Source of the DNA: JADGQM01 sp964441945
GTDB taxonomy: Bacteria; Desulfobacterota; Syntrophobacteria; Syntrophobacterales; Syntrophobacteraceae
Direction of reading: 5' to 3'
Length of the DNA: 59,739 nucleotides
Assembly (NCBI GenBank): GCA_964441945.1
Contig: CAYTWB010000015.1
Location: forward strand, 1-59,739
The notes below the pieces were generated by a model that saw only the letters and a list, made by a program, of their open reading frames with translations, was not told where the DNA came from and did no database searches. Positions 8,789-18,387 of this stretch are shown here, one piece after another (the first letter of the stretch is position 1; every line of letters starts with the position of its first letter). The translations under genes and the position numbers were made by a program.

Positions 8789-9937
8789 TTGTTTTTGGCC
8801 GCCGTGTTTTTTCTGAACTTCATTGCCAGGATTGTCCTGAGCCCACTGATGCCTGTCATCGAAATGGATTTGAATCTGGATCATGGCCAGGCAGGCATGC
8901 TTTTTCTCCTCATCGCCATGGGGTATTTCATTGCCCTCATGGCATCGGGGTACGTCTCCTCCCGTCTGAGACACAGGAATACGATCATTTTATCCGCCGT
9001 GGCCGTGGGTCTGGCATGTATGGCAACATCTTGCAGCCAGGGGCTTTGGAGCATCCGCGCCGGCGTATTCGGTATAGGAGCGGCTGCAGGGCTATACTTC
9101 CCTTCAGCCATGGCAACGATTACCTCATTGTTCACCCCAAACCACTGGGGTAAGGCGATATCCGTTCATGAACTGGCCCCGAATCTGGCTTTTATCGCTG
9201 CGCCTCTGCTTTCGGATCTGCTTTTGCAGTGGGTCTCCTGGCGGGGAACCCTCCTGGTTGTGGGGCTGGCTTCTCTCCTGCTCGGGTTGGCTCTCATCCG
9301 ATTTGGCCGAGGCGGAGAGTTCCCGGGAGAAGCCCCTGCACTCGGATTTCTCCGCGGGCTCTTCCGTGAACCGGTCTTCTGGATCATGGTGGCGCTCTTC
9401 GGACTCGGGATCAGCTCCACGGTGGGAGTGTATTCGATGCTTCCGCTTTTTCTGGTTTCAGAACGGGGTATGAATCCGGAACAGGCCAATACCGTCGTTG
9501 CTCTTTCCCGGATTCCTTCTCTTGGGATGGCCTTATTGAGTGGGTGGGTGGCGGACTACATCGGCGCAAAGAAGACGATGGCCTGCGCCCTGCTCTTCAC
9601 TGGAATCTTGACTCTATTCCTGGGACTGGTACCGGGTATCTGGATGCTGGTCGTCATCTTCTCCCAGGCCATGCTGGCCGTTTGTTTCTTCCCCGCAGCC
9701 TTTTCCGCCTTATCGTCCATCGCCTTCTCAAGCTCACCGAATCTCATCATTTCTTTTACCATACCCTTTGCCTTCCTGGCAGGCGCGGGCGTGGCCCCGA
9801 CCCTGATCGGTATTTTCGGGAAAGAAGGATCCTTCGGGTGGGGCATTAGCCTGGTAGGCATACTCCTGATCATCAGCTCTGCTCTTTCGGCTTTCGTTGA
9901 TCTGCCGGATCAGAAAACCCGCAGCAGGGCCGGCTAA
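8789..9937 (+). CDS. Major facilitator superfamily transporter, start uncertain
   Basis: A protein of about 382 residues with some twelve membrane segments and MFS signatures, including the short loop YVSSRLRHR after helix 2 and WVADYIGAKK in the second half. The substrate cannot be inferred. The only available start in frame is TTG 8789, which places the first residue directly inside helix 1. An ATG at 8737 in another frame encodes MCLKDDSNRKRDQYR, and skipping one base near 8782 would join it to PLLFLAAVFF, a natural MFS N-terminus. The start may therefore be disrupted. It is convergent with the STAS gene and overlaps it by four bases. Confidence 0.75.
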   Translation: MFLAAVFFLNFIARIVLSPLMPVIEMDLNLDHGQAGMLFLLIAMGYFIALMASGYVSSRLRHRNTIILSAVAVGLACMATSCSQGLWSIRAGVFGIGAAAGLYFPSAMATITSLFTPNHWGKAISVHELAPNLAFIAAPLLSDLLLQWVSWRGTLLVVGLASLLLGLALIRFGRGGEFPGEAPALGFLRGLFREPVFWIMVALFGLGISSTVGVYSMLPLFLVSERGMNPEQANTVVALSRIPSLGMALLSGWVADYIGAKKTMACALLFTGILTLFLGLVPGIWMLVVIFSQAMLAVCFFPAAFSALSSIAFSSSPNLIISFTIPFAFLAGAGVAPTLIGIFGKEGSFGWGISLVGILLIISSALSAFVDLPDQKTRSRAG

Positions 9938-10245
9938 ATTTGCTCATCGATTAGACGGATATGCTGATCCAATCGCATGCTTTTGAAAAGCTTAATGATA
10001 TTTTTTGAAGCATTTATGATCGACAATCTGCCGTTGGCTTTAGCTAAAGAATGCTGTGTTCCAATAAGAAGTTTCAGTCCGGATGAATCAATTATTTCCA
10101 CTCTTGAAAGATCAATAACCAGATCTGTTACTTCTTCCCTCAAGAGGTCCTTAAGCTCTTGACCCAATTCATCTATGTTTGAGGCAATAATGTTCCGCTC
10201 AATCTTAACAAGCACCCTTGATTCATCCCTGACAACTTCCAACAT
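9934..10245 (-). CDS. STAS-domain protein (anti-sigma factor antagonist type)
   Basis: A 103-residue single STAS domain with the phosphorylatable motif VEIIDSSGLKLLIG, as in SpoIIAA/RsbV-type antagonists. Such proteins switch a partner kinase or anti-sigma factor by serine phosphorylation. It has an excellent ribosome site (AAGGAGG, 10239-10254 region) and starts 36 bases after the alpha-2-macroglobulin gene on the same strand, so it may be the last gene of that operon. It is clearly more AT-rich than its neighbour. No cognate serine kinase or phosphatase is visible nearby. Confidence 0.85.
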   Translation of the reverse strand: MLEVVRDESRVLVKIERNIIASNIDELGQELKDLLREEVTDLVIDLSRVEIIDSSGLKLLIGTQHSLAKANGRLSIINASKNIIKLFKSMRLDQHIRLIDEQI

Positions 10246-10281
10246 ATTCCTCCTTGTTTCGAGCTCCGGTCACCGACCTGG

Positions 10282-13200
10282 CTACTCCACCCGAACTTCT
10301 CCCGCCTCGGTGTTCCCCTGAAGGCCCTCATCGTACATGTCAAAAGCTCGGGCCGGCGGTATTGCAGCCTTTCCGGCAAAGGCAGCACGCCAGATCTGAT
10401 AGACCTTGAACTCCCCCCCCGGCAGCACCTTCGCAATTCTTAAGGTCTTATCCGGATGGCGCTGGGTCTGCTTGATCCTGCTCCAATAGGTGTCCTCCCT
10501 AGGCTGAATCCCGGCGTCGGCAAGATAGGCTTCATCGTCATCCATGCTTTGGGCCAAAGACGGGATGCCATCTTCCACAACCAGGAACTGGCTGGGAACA
10601 GGTCCCATGTCCGTCACCGGACCTCTTCTCACGCAGACTTCACTCACAACCAGGTCCCCTTTCCGGAGCGGTCGAGTCATATCGAGCTTTTCGCTGCCAT
10701 GTGAGGTAATCCGTCTAAAGGTTCGTTCAACCGTCAAACCGTGCGCGCAGGGTCTCACCGTGCCATAGGGAACGTCAACCGAAACGACTGAATACGCCGC
10801 ATCGTCAGGGTCAAGCCCATCCAGCCGGATCTCGGAAAGGGCCGAAAGAGATCCCCCCTGAGCGAAGTTCCCGACAAAACCCGCAGGAATAGGCGTGAGC
10901 TTGCCAAGTTCGATGCCGTCCCGGGTGTAGATCACAATCGTTCTCGATCCCGTCTCCCGTTCCTGAGCGAATGCGGCTGCTTCCCTGCTCAAGATTTCCC
11001 GCGTATTGAAAATCACCTGAGCGGTATTGAAGGTCGAAATCCAGGCGCCGTTTCTCATGTAGGAAAGGAGGAGTTGTTTGAGATTGGCCTCCAATTCTTC
11101 CGGAAGGGCACCGAGGTCCTCCAGAACACCCAGACCGGCTGAAACAACGTAGGGAACTCCGAAACCGAAACCCAGTGCCTCAATAATCTCAGACTTTCCT
11201 CCAGCTCTTTTCACATAGTCTCCCGCACGGAACTGTTCGAGGCCCTGAATCAGCCTATCGATTAGTTCTTCCAGAACGGTCGTATCCTTGAACCGCTGAC
11301 TAAACCGGTCCCAGTCGATATCCTTGTGAGCTGCGAAAATCTTGAGCGCATAGATCAATTCTTCCACTGACGAGGTTTGCTCTCCTCGAACCCTCTCCAC
11401 ATAGGCAGTCTGCTGCTCCCATTCCTGCCAGGGCAGACCAATCTCTGCAGACTTGGCCAGTTCATAGCCCCGAAGGGTGCTCTCCTGGGCCAGATGCCCC
11501 TTTTCAATCCGCGCCGCGACCCAGTCCAAACCCTTGCTGAATGACTGTTCAGTGCCCTCGATCTTCAGGTCCTTTGCGAATTGCAGAGCATAGAGCGCCG
11601 TCAGGGTCACCGGAAGTGAGGTGTCGGGATCCGATGGCCAGAGGCCGAATCCGCCATCTGTTTTCTGGTTATAAATGATCTTCTTGATACCAAGGGACGC
11701 GTTTCTTGCCGCTTTGGTCAGGGGATCGCAAAGAGGCCCTAATTCCTTTGGGTCAATCCCGGCACGCTTCACAAGATCCATCAGCACAAGGTTGGGAATA
11801 GTGGTGTGAACAAGCTGCTCGGTGCACCCAAAAGGGTACGAGACCAGGACTTCAGCAGCACTAAGCGCTGCACCAAGGAGCCCTGAGCTCACCTGCACTT
11901 TCAGTTCGCCGACCTTTCCCCGCTCCGGCAATCGGGTAATGAGTGTATCGCCGTCCCTGATTCCGGAAAAAGTCTGCTTCATTGCCGCACTCTTGAGAGG
12001 AATGCCGAATTCCTCGGAACCGCCGACGTGGACTTTCTCTTCAGTGTCGAGTGTCACCCTGATGGAAGCCTCGCCTTTGTCCCCTTTGGCTTCCAGTGTC
12101 AGCGGCAGGATATTCTCACCCTGCTTTTCGAGGCTGAAATCTCCTTCCAGTCTTCCGGCCTTAAGCAATGTCTCCCCTGCCAGTTCGATTCCGGACCTTA
12201 CGGAAACGCTTTGAGCCAGATGATTCACCGTCTTGATCTGTACAACCGCCTCTTCTCCTTCGCGAAGGAATTGGGGTGCCAGCACTTCAACCGAGATATC
12301 GGAAACCGTGCGAAATCTTCCGTTCGATTCCCCGACGCGCCCGGCCTTGTCTGCAGCGACTGCGGTGATCAGCCATTCGGTGACATTCGCTGGAAGATCG
12401 ACTGTGATGGCAGCTCGACCTTTGGCATCGGTTACCACATGGGGGAACCAGCCGGCGGTATCACGCATTGCCTTCTTGGTGAGTCTGCTCTGGCTCTTCA
12501 GCGCACCCAGCCTGAAATTCGGCTTCTTCAACAGGTCAGCATAGCCATAACCCTGGAGCTCGTCGGAGTAGAAGGTTGCCAGATTCAACCGCGGCAAGGG
12601 ATAGAAAAAGTCGAAGATCCCCGGTCGAATTTCCGACTGCACGGCATAAACCGCTCGGTCAACGATCATGACCGCCAGTTCCGTGTCAGGCGAGACAGCT
12701 CCTTCGCCGTCCTTCACTTCGAATTCGATCCGAAATGGCTTCAGCGGCCCCGCTTCTTCACGTTCCGGGAATACCGAGATATTCAGGCGCCTGGTCCATG
12801 GAATAATTCGAAATCCCAGGGTCTGTTCACGATATTTCCCGCCGCTCATGGGTACGGTGACCGTATGATAGAAACCGGTCCCATATTCCGGCCTGGCCTC
12901 AATCTCAAACCAGCGGCTTCTGCCCTTGAACGCCGAAGATCGAGTGTCATAGACCTTGCGGCCGGAAATGGTTTCCCAAAGGGTCCCACTTTCAGACCTC
13001 CCCCAGTCCGAGGGAAGTAGGGCAAACACCTTGGCCTTCTCTCCGGGGCTCAGGATCGTGCTCGACGTGAAGAGCTCAAGCTCCCGGGTATCCAGCACGG
13101 TTTCCCCCTGGGCCCCGCCGATGATCATGGAAACCGGTTGCGATGTTGCCGTCCGCTTCATGGGCCGGCCGTGCAGCGTTTCAAGGGTCGCCGCGGCGAT

Positions 13201-15165
13201 CAGTCTTCCCGGGCTCGACAGCTCGGGCAGAGTGAGCCGGCAGACGCCTTGATCATCGGTTGTAAAGGGGAGTTTAACGAAACTCGTCGAGGCTTCCCGG
13301 CCCTTTTCAAGGGAGATGTCGACTATGCCTCCCCCCCTCGGGGCAGGCTTCCCATCCGGATAGGTTGAGCGCACGTAAACCGAATGTCCCTTTTCCCCCA
13401 CTCGAGCGATGGTATCCGGAAAGCGGACAACAGGCTGTGCTTCAGAGAGGGTCACGTACAGGTTTTCGGTCAATACCGCCGGGGAACCGGCTCGATCCTG
13501 CGCCCGCACCATCAGCGTATAGATCCACTCATTCTCACCCGAAGACCCCATTTTCGGGATGTCGAATTCAAAGGTCCCTTCCCCGGATTCGTCCAGCTTT
13601 GGGGCCGAATCCCAGGTATTGGCCACCGAAAGATCACCGAGCCCTGCAAGCCTTGCCTCCACAGAACTGAAGATCCTTTTGGGCTCGGTGAGCGCCGAAG
13701 CCGACCGGATCTCACCGAAATAGTCCGCACCCGCACTCAGGCCGCCTCCGGACTCGATCACCCACTGTGGTGCTTCAAACTTCTTTCGATAAAGGAACAC
13801 CTCATATTTCGTGTCTTTCGGCGCCCCTCCGCTGTATCGCTTTGCCCTGAATTTCAGAAAGAACCGATCGCCGGCTACAACCGTCGGGCTTCGATCAATG
13901 AGCTCCAGATAGAAAACCGGCTTGACATAGTCTCGAACACGAAACTCACCGCCGTGGGGCTTTCCGCCAATTTCAGCAATCAGGCGATAGATGCCGGGCG
14001 TTTGAGCCTCATCGAGGCCAAAGCTGCCGCTGAAGGAACCAAAATCCGTCAGCGGGACCACTTCACTGAGGTCCGTCGCCGCCCCGTCAGAGCGGATCAG
14101 CGTCACAGTGGCCTGATTCTGGGCGAAATCCGGCACTCTGAGCTCACCGTTCTCGAAAGACCTGACCAGGCCCTTATAGAAGAAGGTCTCACCGGGTTTG
14201 AAAATGGGACGATCCGTGAGGACAAAGACCGAGTCGTCACCGGTCACTGCAGGGAGAAAATCCGTATCGACCAGGGCCTGCCGTTTGTCGGGCGTTTGCA
14301 CTTTGACAACCAGCTTGCCGTCGAGGATTCCTTCCGGGCTTGAAAAGGCAACTTCACCAAATTCATTCGTCTTTTGAGTGAGTTGTATCCACTTTCCACG
14401 GCCGTCGCGGTAGCTCACCACGGCCTGTGCAACCGGGTCCATTTCCCGGCTGATCACCCGCACCACCAACTGCTCCGTCGACTGCTTCACCTGAACGGCA
14501 AGACTGCTCACCTGCATCAGGCATTGAGCTTCGGTTTTACCCTGCACGGCCTGGACCAGATAAATACCGTCAGGAAGAGGGTCGAGGGCTATCTTTCTAA
14601 TCTTATAGGCATCCTCGCTCCATGCCGAATCCGCAAACCACCAGCCCGGATCGTTCACCACATTCCCACCGTATTCGAGGTCCAGGAAGTATTCACGCAC
14701 GAGAGCAAATCCGCCAGGGGAGCCCTGGATGATCTGCTCCGGCGCTGATACGATATCTCCTTTTGTCGTTTCCAGGATGGCTTCGTGAAACGAGGTGTCC
14801 TGCAAGGATTTCCTGAACTCCAGGTCCAGCATGTCCCGGAAAGTCCTCAGGGGCGACTCCACTTTGTTCAGTCCGCTGACAAAGTAGTGTCCAGGATTCA
14901 GCTCGGTTATCGGCTCCTCATAACTGCGACTGATCTGGAACTGCCCGTCGAGAAAGCGATCGAGGTTTTTCGGGCGAAGCACGCGAACCAGCATCGGCTT
15001 GTTCACAACGCTGTAATCGAGCCTCAGCTGAGGCTTTTCGGTATTCGAAAAACTCCTTTCGGCCGTGAGGTAGAATGGACTTCCTGCATAAGTCGGGGAT
15101 GCGGAAAGGGTCCATAAACAGAGGAACACTGCAAGCGCATAATATGAGCGTCGGCTGATCTTCAT
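10282..15165 (-). CDS. Bacterial alpha-2-macroglobulin (YfaS-like) with an intact thioester motif
   Basis: A 1627-residue secreted protein with a Sec signal ending near SPTYA-G and no lipobox cysteine, so it is probably soluble in the periplasm. The central and C-terminal regions follow bacterial alpha-2-macroglobulins: VFVLTDRPIFKPGETFFYKG, WFPHVVTDAKGRAAITVDLP, and the thioester motif YPFGCTEQL with Cys1114 and Gln1117, then a helical thioester domain (LGIKKIIYNQKTDGGFGLWP). Such proteins are thought to trap proteases that enter the periplasm. ATGA overlap couples it to the YfaA-like gene upstream, placing it in a yfa-type cluster. Confidence 0.93.
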   Translation of the reverse strand: MKISRRSYYALAVFLCLWTLSASPTYAGSPFYLTAERSFSNTEKPQLRLDYSVVNKPMLVRVLRPKNLDRFLDGQFQISRSYEEPITELNPGHYFVSGLNKVESPLRTFRDMLDLEFRKSLQDTSFHEAILETTKGDIVSAPEQIIQGSPGGFALVREYFLDLEYGGNVVNDPGWWFADSAWSEDAYKIRKIALDPLPDGIYLVQAVQGKTEAQCLMQVSSLAVQVKQSTEQLVVRVISREMDPVAQAVVSYRDGRGKWIQLTQKTNEFGEVAFSSPEGILDGKLVVKVQTPDKRQALVDTDFLPAVTGDDSVFVLTDRPIFKPGETFFYKGLVRSFENGELRVPDFAQNQATVTLIRSDGAATDLSEVVPLTDFGSFSGSFGLDEAQTPGIYRLIAEIGGKPHGGEFRVRDYVKPVFYLELIDRSPTVVAGDRFFLKFRAKRYSGGAPKDTKYEVFLYRKKFEAPQWVIESGGGLSAGADYFGEIRSASALTEPKRIFSSVEARLAGLGDLSVANTWDSAPKLDESGEGTFEFDIPKMGSSGENEWIYTLMVRAQDRAGSPAVLTENLYVTLSEAQPVVRFPDTIARVGEKGHSVYVRSTYPDGKPAPRGGGIVDISLEKGREASTSFVKLPFTTDDQGVCRLTLPELSSPGRLIAAATLETLHGRPMKRTATSQPVSMIIGGAQGETVLDTRELELFTSSTILSPGEKAKVFALLPSDWGRSESGTLWETISGRKVYDTRSSAFKGRSRWFEIEARPEYGTGFYHTVTVPMSGGKYREQTLGFRIIPWTRRLNISVFPEREEAGPLKPFRIEFEVKDGEGAVSPDTELAVMIVDRAVYAVQSEIRPGIFDFFYPLPRLNLATFYSDELQGYGYADLLKKPNFRLGALKSQSRLTKKAMRDTAGWFPHVVTDAKGRAAITVDLPANVTEWLITAVAADKAGRVGESNGRFRTVSDISVEVLAPQFLREGEEAVVQIKTVNHLAQSVSVRSGIELAGETLLKAGRLEGDFSLEKQGENILPLTLEAKGDKGEASIRVTLDTEEKVHVGGSEEFGIPLKSAAMKQTFSGIRDGDTLITRLPERGKVGELKVQVSSGLLGAALSAAEVLVSYPFGCTEQLVHTTIPNLVLMDLVKRAGIDPKELGPLCDPLTKAARNASLGIKKIIYNQKTDGGFGLWPSDPDTSLPVTLTALYALQFAKDLKIEGTEQSFSKGLDWVAARIEKGHLAQESTLRGYELAKSAEIGLPWQEWEQQTAYVERVRGEQTSSVEELIYALKIFAAHKDIDWDRFSQRFKDTTVLEELIDRLIQGLEQFRAGDYVKRAGGKSEIIEALGFGFGVPYVVSAGLGVLEDLGALPEELEANLKQLLLSYMRNGAWISTFNTAQVIFNTREILSREAAAFAQERETGSRTIVIYTRDGIELGKLTPIPAGFVGNFAQGGSLSALSEIRLDGLDPDDAAYSVVSVDVPYGTVRPCAHGLTVERTFRRITSHGSEKLDMTRPLRKGDLVVSEVCVRRGPVTDMGPVPSQFLVVEDGIPSLAQSMDDDEAYLADAGIQPREDTYWSRIKQTQRHPDKTLRIAKVLPGGEFKVYQIWRAAFAGKAAIPPARAFDMYDEGLQGNTEAGEVRVE

Positions 15166-16889
15166 CGTGCTGCACCTTGTTTGACAGTGAATCCTTTGAG
15201 CTGGATGATCTCCGCGACAGTGCCCGCATTTCCGGCATAGGCAAAGATGGGAAGGCTGTGAAAGACCTTTTCTCCATCCTCGCGCATCAGTTCCTTGGCC
15301 TTCTCATACTGCTTCTTCCATTGCGGCTCAAAATCCCCGGGGTCGCCGCTTTTAGCACCGCCGGCGAGGAAAAGCTCCCTCGCTGCGGTCGCCGGGTTCA
15401 TGAAGAACAGGAGCTGAGCCGTTTCCACATCCTTCTTCCTGGTGCCCCGTTCCCAATCGAGAATGCTCAACGACTGGCCCTTGCAGGATTCCTTCATGCG
15501 AGCCAGCAGGTTTCTAGAAGTGGCCGCGAGAAAGACCGTTCCACCACCGCATTCGGCAGTCAGCTTTGGATCGGCGAAGGTGCGCTTGAACTCATCGATC
15601 TCATTGGGAGTAGTCTGGTTGGAAATGATCACCCCTATGCTGGAAGGCTTCTCTTCCGAAGACGCCAGGTCCCAGACAACCGCAATCCCCGCTTCCTCCG
15701 GCTGGTTTTGCGCCGGATTTTGAGGTCCCTCATCGGCAAGCCGTTTCCATTCCTCCGGTGTCATACCGGGAGCCAGGTAGAAACTCGCCGCCATTGCCGC
15801 AAAGGCATCGTGAGGAATCCCTGCAAGTACTCCTTTGAAGAGCTTAGAGCGGAGATGGCCTGCGAACCTGCCCGGGGCAAACTGGATCACCCCGGGGTTG
15901 TTCTCGGACAATTCGAAGCCAAGGCTTACAGGCCAGGTCGATTTCCCCACCATGACCGGAAGGACCTTATCAACAAAGGCTTCCGCTCTGATAGTCAGGA
16001 CCAGCGGTGATTCCGGGAGACTCTTCTCGGGAGGGCACAGGCTTTCAATGACATTCAGCAATGCTTCGAGGCCGTTGGCAACATAGATCCGGTCCTCGTA
16101 TTGAGTGAGGAAAAACCGCTGAAGGCCGACTCGCATCTCCAGGACGGGTTCCTTGAGCTTTGGGATACGGTACCCACTTCGAGCCAGCACGCGAACCGCT
16201 ACGGGTAAGGCCTTCGATGCAAAGGGACATTCATCCCTCACGAAAGAAAAGACAAAGCCTCTCTTCCCGTGCGAAATATCGTAGTGGAGCTCACCATGAG
16301 CTTGAATAGCATCTCGGATGAGCCTTGCCAGGAACGCACCCTCTAGTCCTTCGAGGTTTAGGTCCTCTGCACGAACGCCTGCGGTGTGGAGGGGATCGAG
16401 GAAGGTCCCCTGAAAGAACCTGGTCTGGAAAAGCTCTCTCACAGGGGAGCCTTCTTCAAGCAACGAAAGGACCTTTTTCCCCTCCTGGAAGTAAATGGAG
16501 AAGGCTAAGGGGTGGATTGTCACCTGCCATGTCGCGACCTGCGGACAGTCCTTCGAGCGATCCTTCATTTCTGAAAGAGTCGAGCGCTCTTCCGTGTCGC
16601 CGCCAACGAGTTCCGGGCAACCTTCCGCAGGATCCGCCGAAGGCCTCTGCTCTTCTTGCAGCGCCTTTTCGACAAGCCGTGACTGCTCGGGTAGGATTGC
16701 GTCTCCCTTGATGTCTACAAGCCTCAATTTGAGTTCGAGCATCGGCAGGTCGCTTCGCACGAACTCGCTCAGGCCGGCCGTGTGAAACCCTTTGCAGGTC
16801 CATAGAAAGAGCACGATAAAGGCAAGGACTGTCAGAGATACTGCCGCCGCAACAGTGTTTTTTGATGTCTTGGCCTTAATCGGTTCCAC
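15162..16889 (-). CDS. DUF2138 (YfaA-like) membrane-anchored protein
   Basis: A 575-residue protein with one N-terminal membrane anchor (about residues 12-32) and a large extracytoplasmic domain. Its content and position next to a YfaS-type alpha-2-macroglobulin and a YfaP/YfaT fusion point to DUF2138, the E. coli YfaA family, whose function is unknown. Recognisable stretches are LYDISHGKRGFVFSFVRDECPFA, GLQRFFLTQYEDRIYVANGLEAL and GVLAGIPHDAFAAMAASFYL, given here only as landmarks. The start is GTG 16889 with AGGAG eight bases upstream, although this overlaps the preceding gene by 58 bases. It is coupled to the next gene by a four-base overlap. Confidence 0.72.
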   Translation of the reverse strand: MEPIKAKTSKNTVAAAVSLTVLAFIVLFLWTCKGFHTAGLSEFVRSDLPMLELKLRLVDIKGDAILPEQSRLVEKALQEEQRPSADPAEGCPELVGGDTEERSTLSEMKDRSKDCPQVATWQVTIHPLAFSIYFQEGKKVLSLLEEGSPVRELFQTRFFQGTFLDPLHTAGVRAEDLNLEGLEGAFLARLIRDAIQAHGELHYDISHGKRGFVFSFVRDECPFASKALPVAVRVLARSGYRIPKLKEPVLEMRVGLQRFFLTQYEDRIYVANGLEALLNVIESLCPPEKSLPESPLVLTIRAEAFVDKVLPVMVGKSTWPVSLGFELSENNPGVIQFAPGRFAGHLRSKLFKGVLAGIPHDAFAAMAASFYLAPGMTPEEWKRLADEGPQNPAQNQPEEAGIAVVWDLASSEEKPSSIGVIISNQTTPNEIDEFKRTFADPKLTAECGGGTVFLAATSRNLLARMKESCKGQSLSILDWERGTRKKDVETAQLLFFMNPATAARELFLAGGAKSGDPGDFEPQWKKQYEKAKELMREDGEKVFHSLPIFAYAGNAGTVAEIIQLKGFTVKQGAAR

Positions 16890-18373
16890 TCGAAGACTCC
16901 TAAGAAATGAGGATTATCGGGACTGGGAATCCATACCGAATCAGGGGATCCCATGAGGTCGCTCACCCTGACCACTCGAACCTGGGCCTCGTCTCCACTC
17001 GCCCCGTTGTGATAGACAACGAGGTCTCCCGGTCGGTTTTCCACGAAGATCATGAGATGATAGGGTAGATCGCTTTCCAGGGCCTTCTGAAAGACCAGCA
17101 GATCGCCGTTGCGAGCACGCTGCAAATCAAGCGTCTTCCTTCTGAAGTTGAATCCAATCAGTGTTTCGGCATCGGCAAAGGCTCCAAAACTGGCTTTGCC
17201 GTCTCTGTCAAAGCCCACCTGCCAGATTTGAGGGTACTGGGGAAAAAGCCTTTTCGAGAACTCGGAAACTGCAGGAAGAAACAGGGCATCCGGGACGCCG
17301 AGCCTTTTCTTCTCCTTCGCGGAACCAACCTCCAGGGCTCCGCGGTAGGCAAACCGGACAAGCCCCGAACAATCCCTCTGCGCTTCCGTCCACCGGGGGC
17401 TTACCCGTCTTGCCTGAAGGAGAGCCAGGCGAGTCACCGTCTCGCGAAACGCCTTTTCATCGAACGGACTCAAGAAAGCGGAATCCTCCTCATTGTCCTG
17501 GAGCTTCGGTTCTCCTTTTTCTTTGTACTCCTTCACCTCGGGCGGCATATCGGAATCTGCGTCTTGTCCGGGTGCAAAAATCTTCGGAGGCTGGTTGTTC
17601 CCCCGGATGACAACATAAGCGAGCGTTTGCGTTTCACCGGGCCGTGCAAGGGGTGTCCTGATTCGCCTCCTGCTTTCGGTCGGCAGACCTTCATCCGTAA
17701 TGATGTCGAGATTGGCAAGCGTGTGCTGAACGGCACCGCCCGGCCAATAGTTGACATCCACGCGAAAGACGCCGACGGGCGGCGCCGGATGCACGTAAAG
17801 GTAGGGACCGTAGCCCGCCAGATCAAACCCCCCTTCCTGTTCATTCAAGAAGAAGATCCCGCCGGATGGAGAATCCGTCTTGGCCCAATAGATATGGGTC
17901 TTGTCCGGCTCATAAATGTGGAGATCGGTGTAGGCCGAGTCGGTATCGCTCGTGAGAACGACCTTGAACGGAATCGGACTGATCATGGCTTCCACCGACG
18001 CGCTCGCCCGGGCAACACCCCCCTTGTTTGCGCATTCGACGATAACACTGTTCTTCCCTTTTGCCGCGGGAAACATTCTGGAAAAGGAACCCTGAGAAGT
18101 ACGGATAAAGTAGCGAACACCGTTGATATTTACGACGATCGGATCGGCAGAGGGGTCCGAACAGCTGCCGCTGATTTCGAGCTGCATACTCGTGGTCCAC
18201 CCGCCTGCCGGCTTCACAAGGGTGAGGACCGGCATTTCAGTCCCGGAACCGATCATCTCCTTGCCCCGCCGAGCCAGGACCTCCGGATCATCCGAAGGGT
18301 TCGCGCCCGCACAAGGAGAAAAAAGCTGGAGAAGAGACGAAAAGAAAAGAAGAACGGTGAAAAACCTGACCAT
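16832..18373 (-). CDS. YfaP (DUF2135)-YfaT (DUF1175) fusion protein
   Basis: A 513-residue exported protein with a signal peptide ending near CAGA. Residues about 45-130 look like an Ig-like domain. Residues about 135-255 match DUF2135/YfaP (YTDLHIYEPD, GGFDLAGYGPYLYV, VFRVDVNYW). After an acidic linker, residues about 305-505 match DUF1175/YfaT, an NlpC/P60-like fold, with candidate catalytic Cys335 (WTEAQRDCSGLVRFAY) and His439 (YHLMIF) or His455. In E. coli these are separate genes of the yfa cluster. The second half could cut peptidoglycan or peptides. It is the first gene of the yfa-like block, 14 bases after the HD-GYP gene. Confidence 0.8.
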   Translation of the reverse strand: MVRFFTVLLFFSSLLQLFSPCAGANPSDDPEVLARRGKEMIGSGTEMPVLTLVKPAGGWTTSMQLEISGSCSDPSADPIVVNINGVRYFIRTSQGSFSRMFPAAKGKNSVIVECANKGGVARASASVEAMISPIPFKVVLTSDTDSAYTDLHIYEPDKTHIYWAKTDSPSGGIFFLNEQEGGFDLAGYGPYLYVHPAPPVGVFRVDVNYWPGGAVQHTLANLDIITDEGLPTESRRRIRTPLARPGETQTLAYVVIRGNNQPPKIFAPGQDADSDMPPEVKEYKEKGEPKLQDNEEDSAFLSPFDEKAFRETVTRLALLQARRVSPRWTEAQRDCSGLVRFAYRGALEVGSAKEKKRLGVPDALFLPAVSEFSKRLFPQYPQIWQVGFDRDGKASFGAFADAETLIGFNFRRKTLDLQRARNGDLLVFQKALESDLPYHLMIFVENRPGDLVVYHNGASGDEAQVRVVRVSDLMGSPDSVWIPSPDNPHFLGVFEWNRLRPRHQKTLLRRQYL

Positions 18374-18387
18374 ATGCAGCCCCCCTG

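Noticed and set aside
10413..10420. Runs of eight G or C in three coding genes (also about 8216-8223 and 25904-25911), considered as phase-variable tracts
   Set aside because: At this GC content about four such runs are expected by chance in 60 kb, and all three frames are intact.
13384..14343. Open frame of 319 codons on the plus strand
   Set aside because: It lies wholly antisense to the alpha-2-macroglobulin gene, has no ribosome site and no recognisable product. The same holds for 12028-13020.
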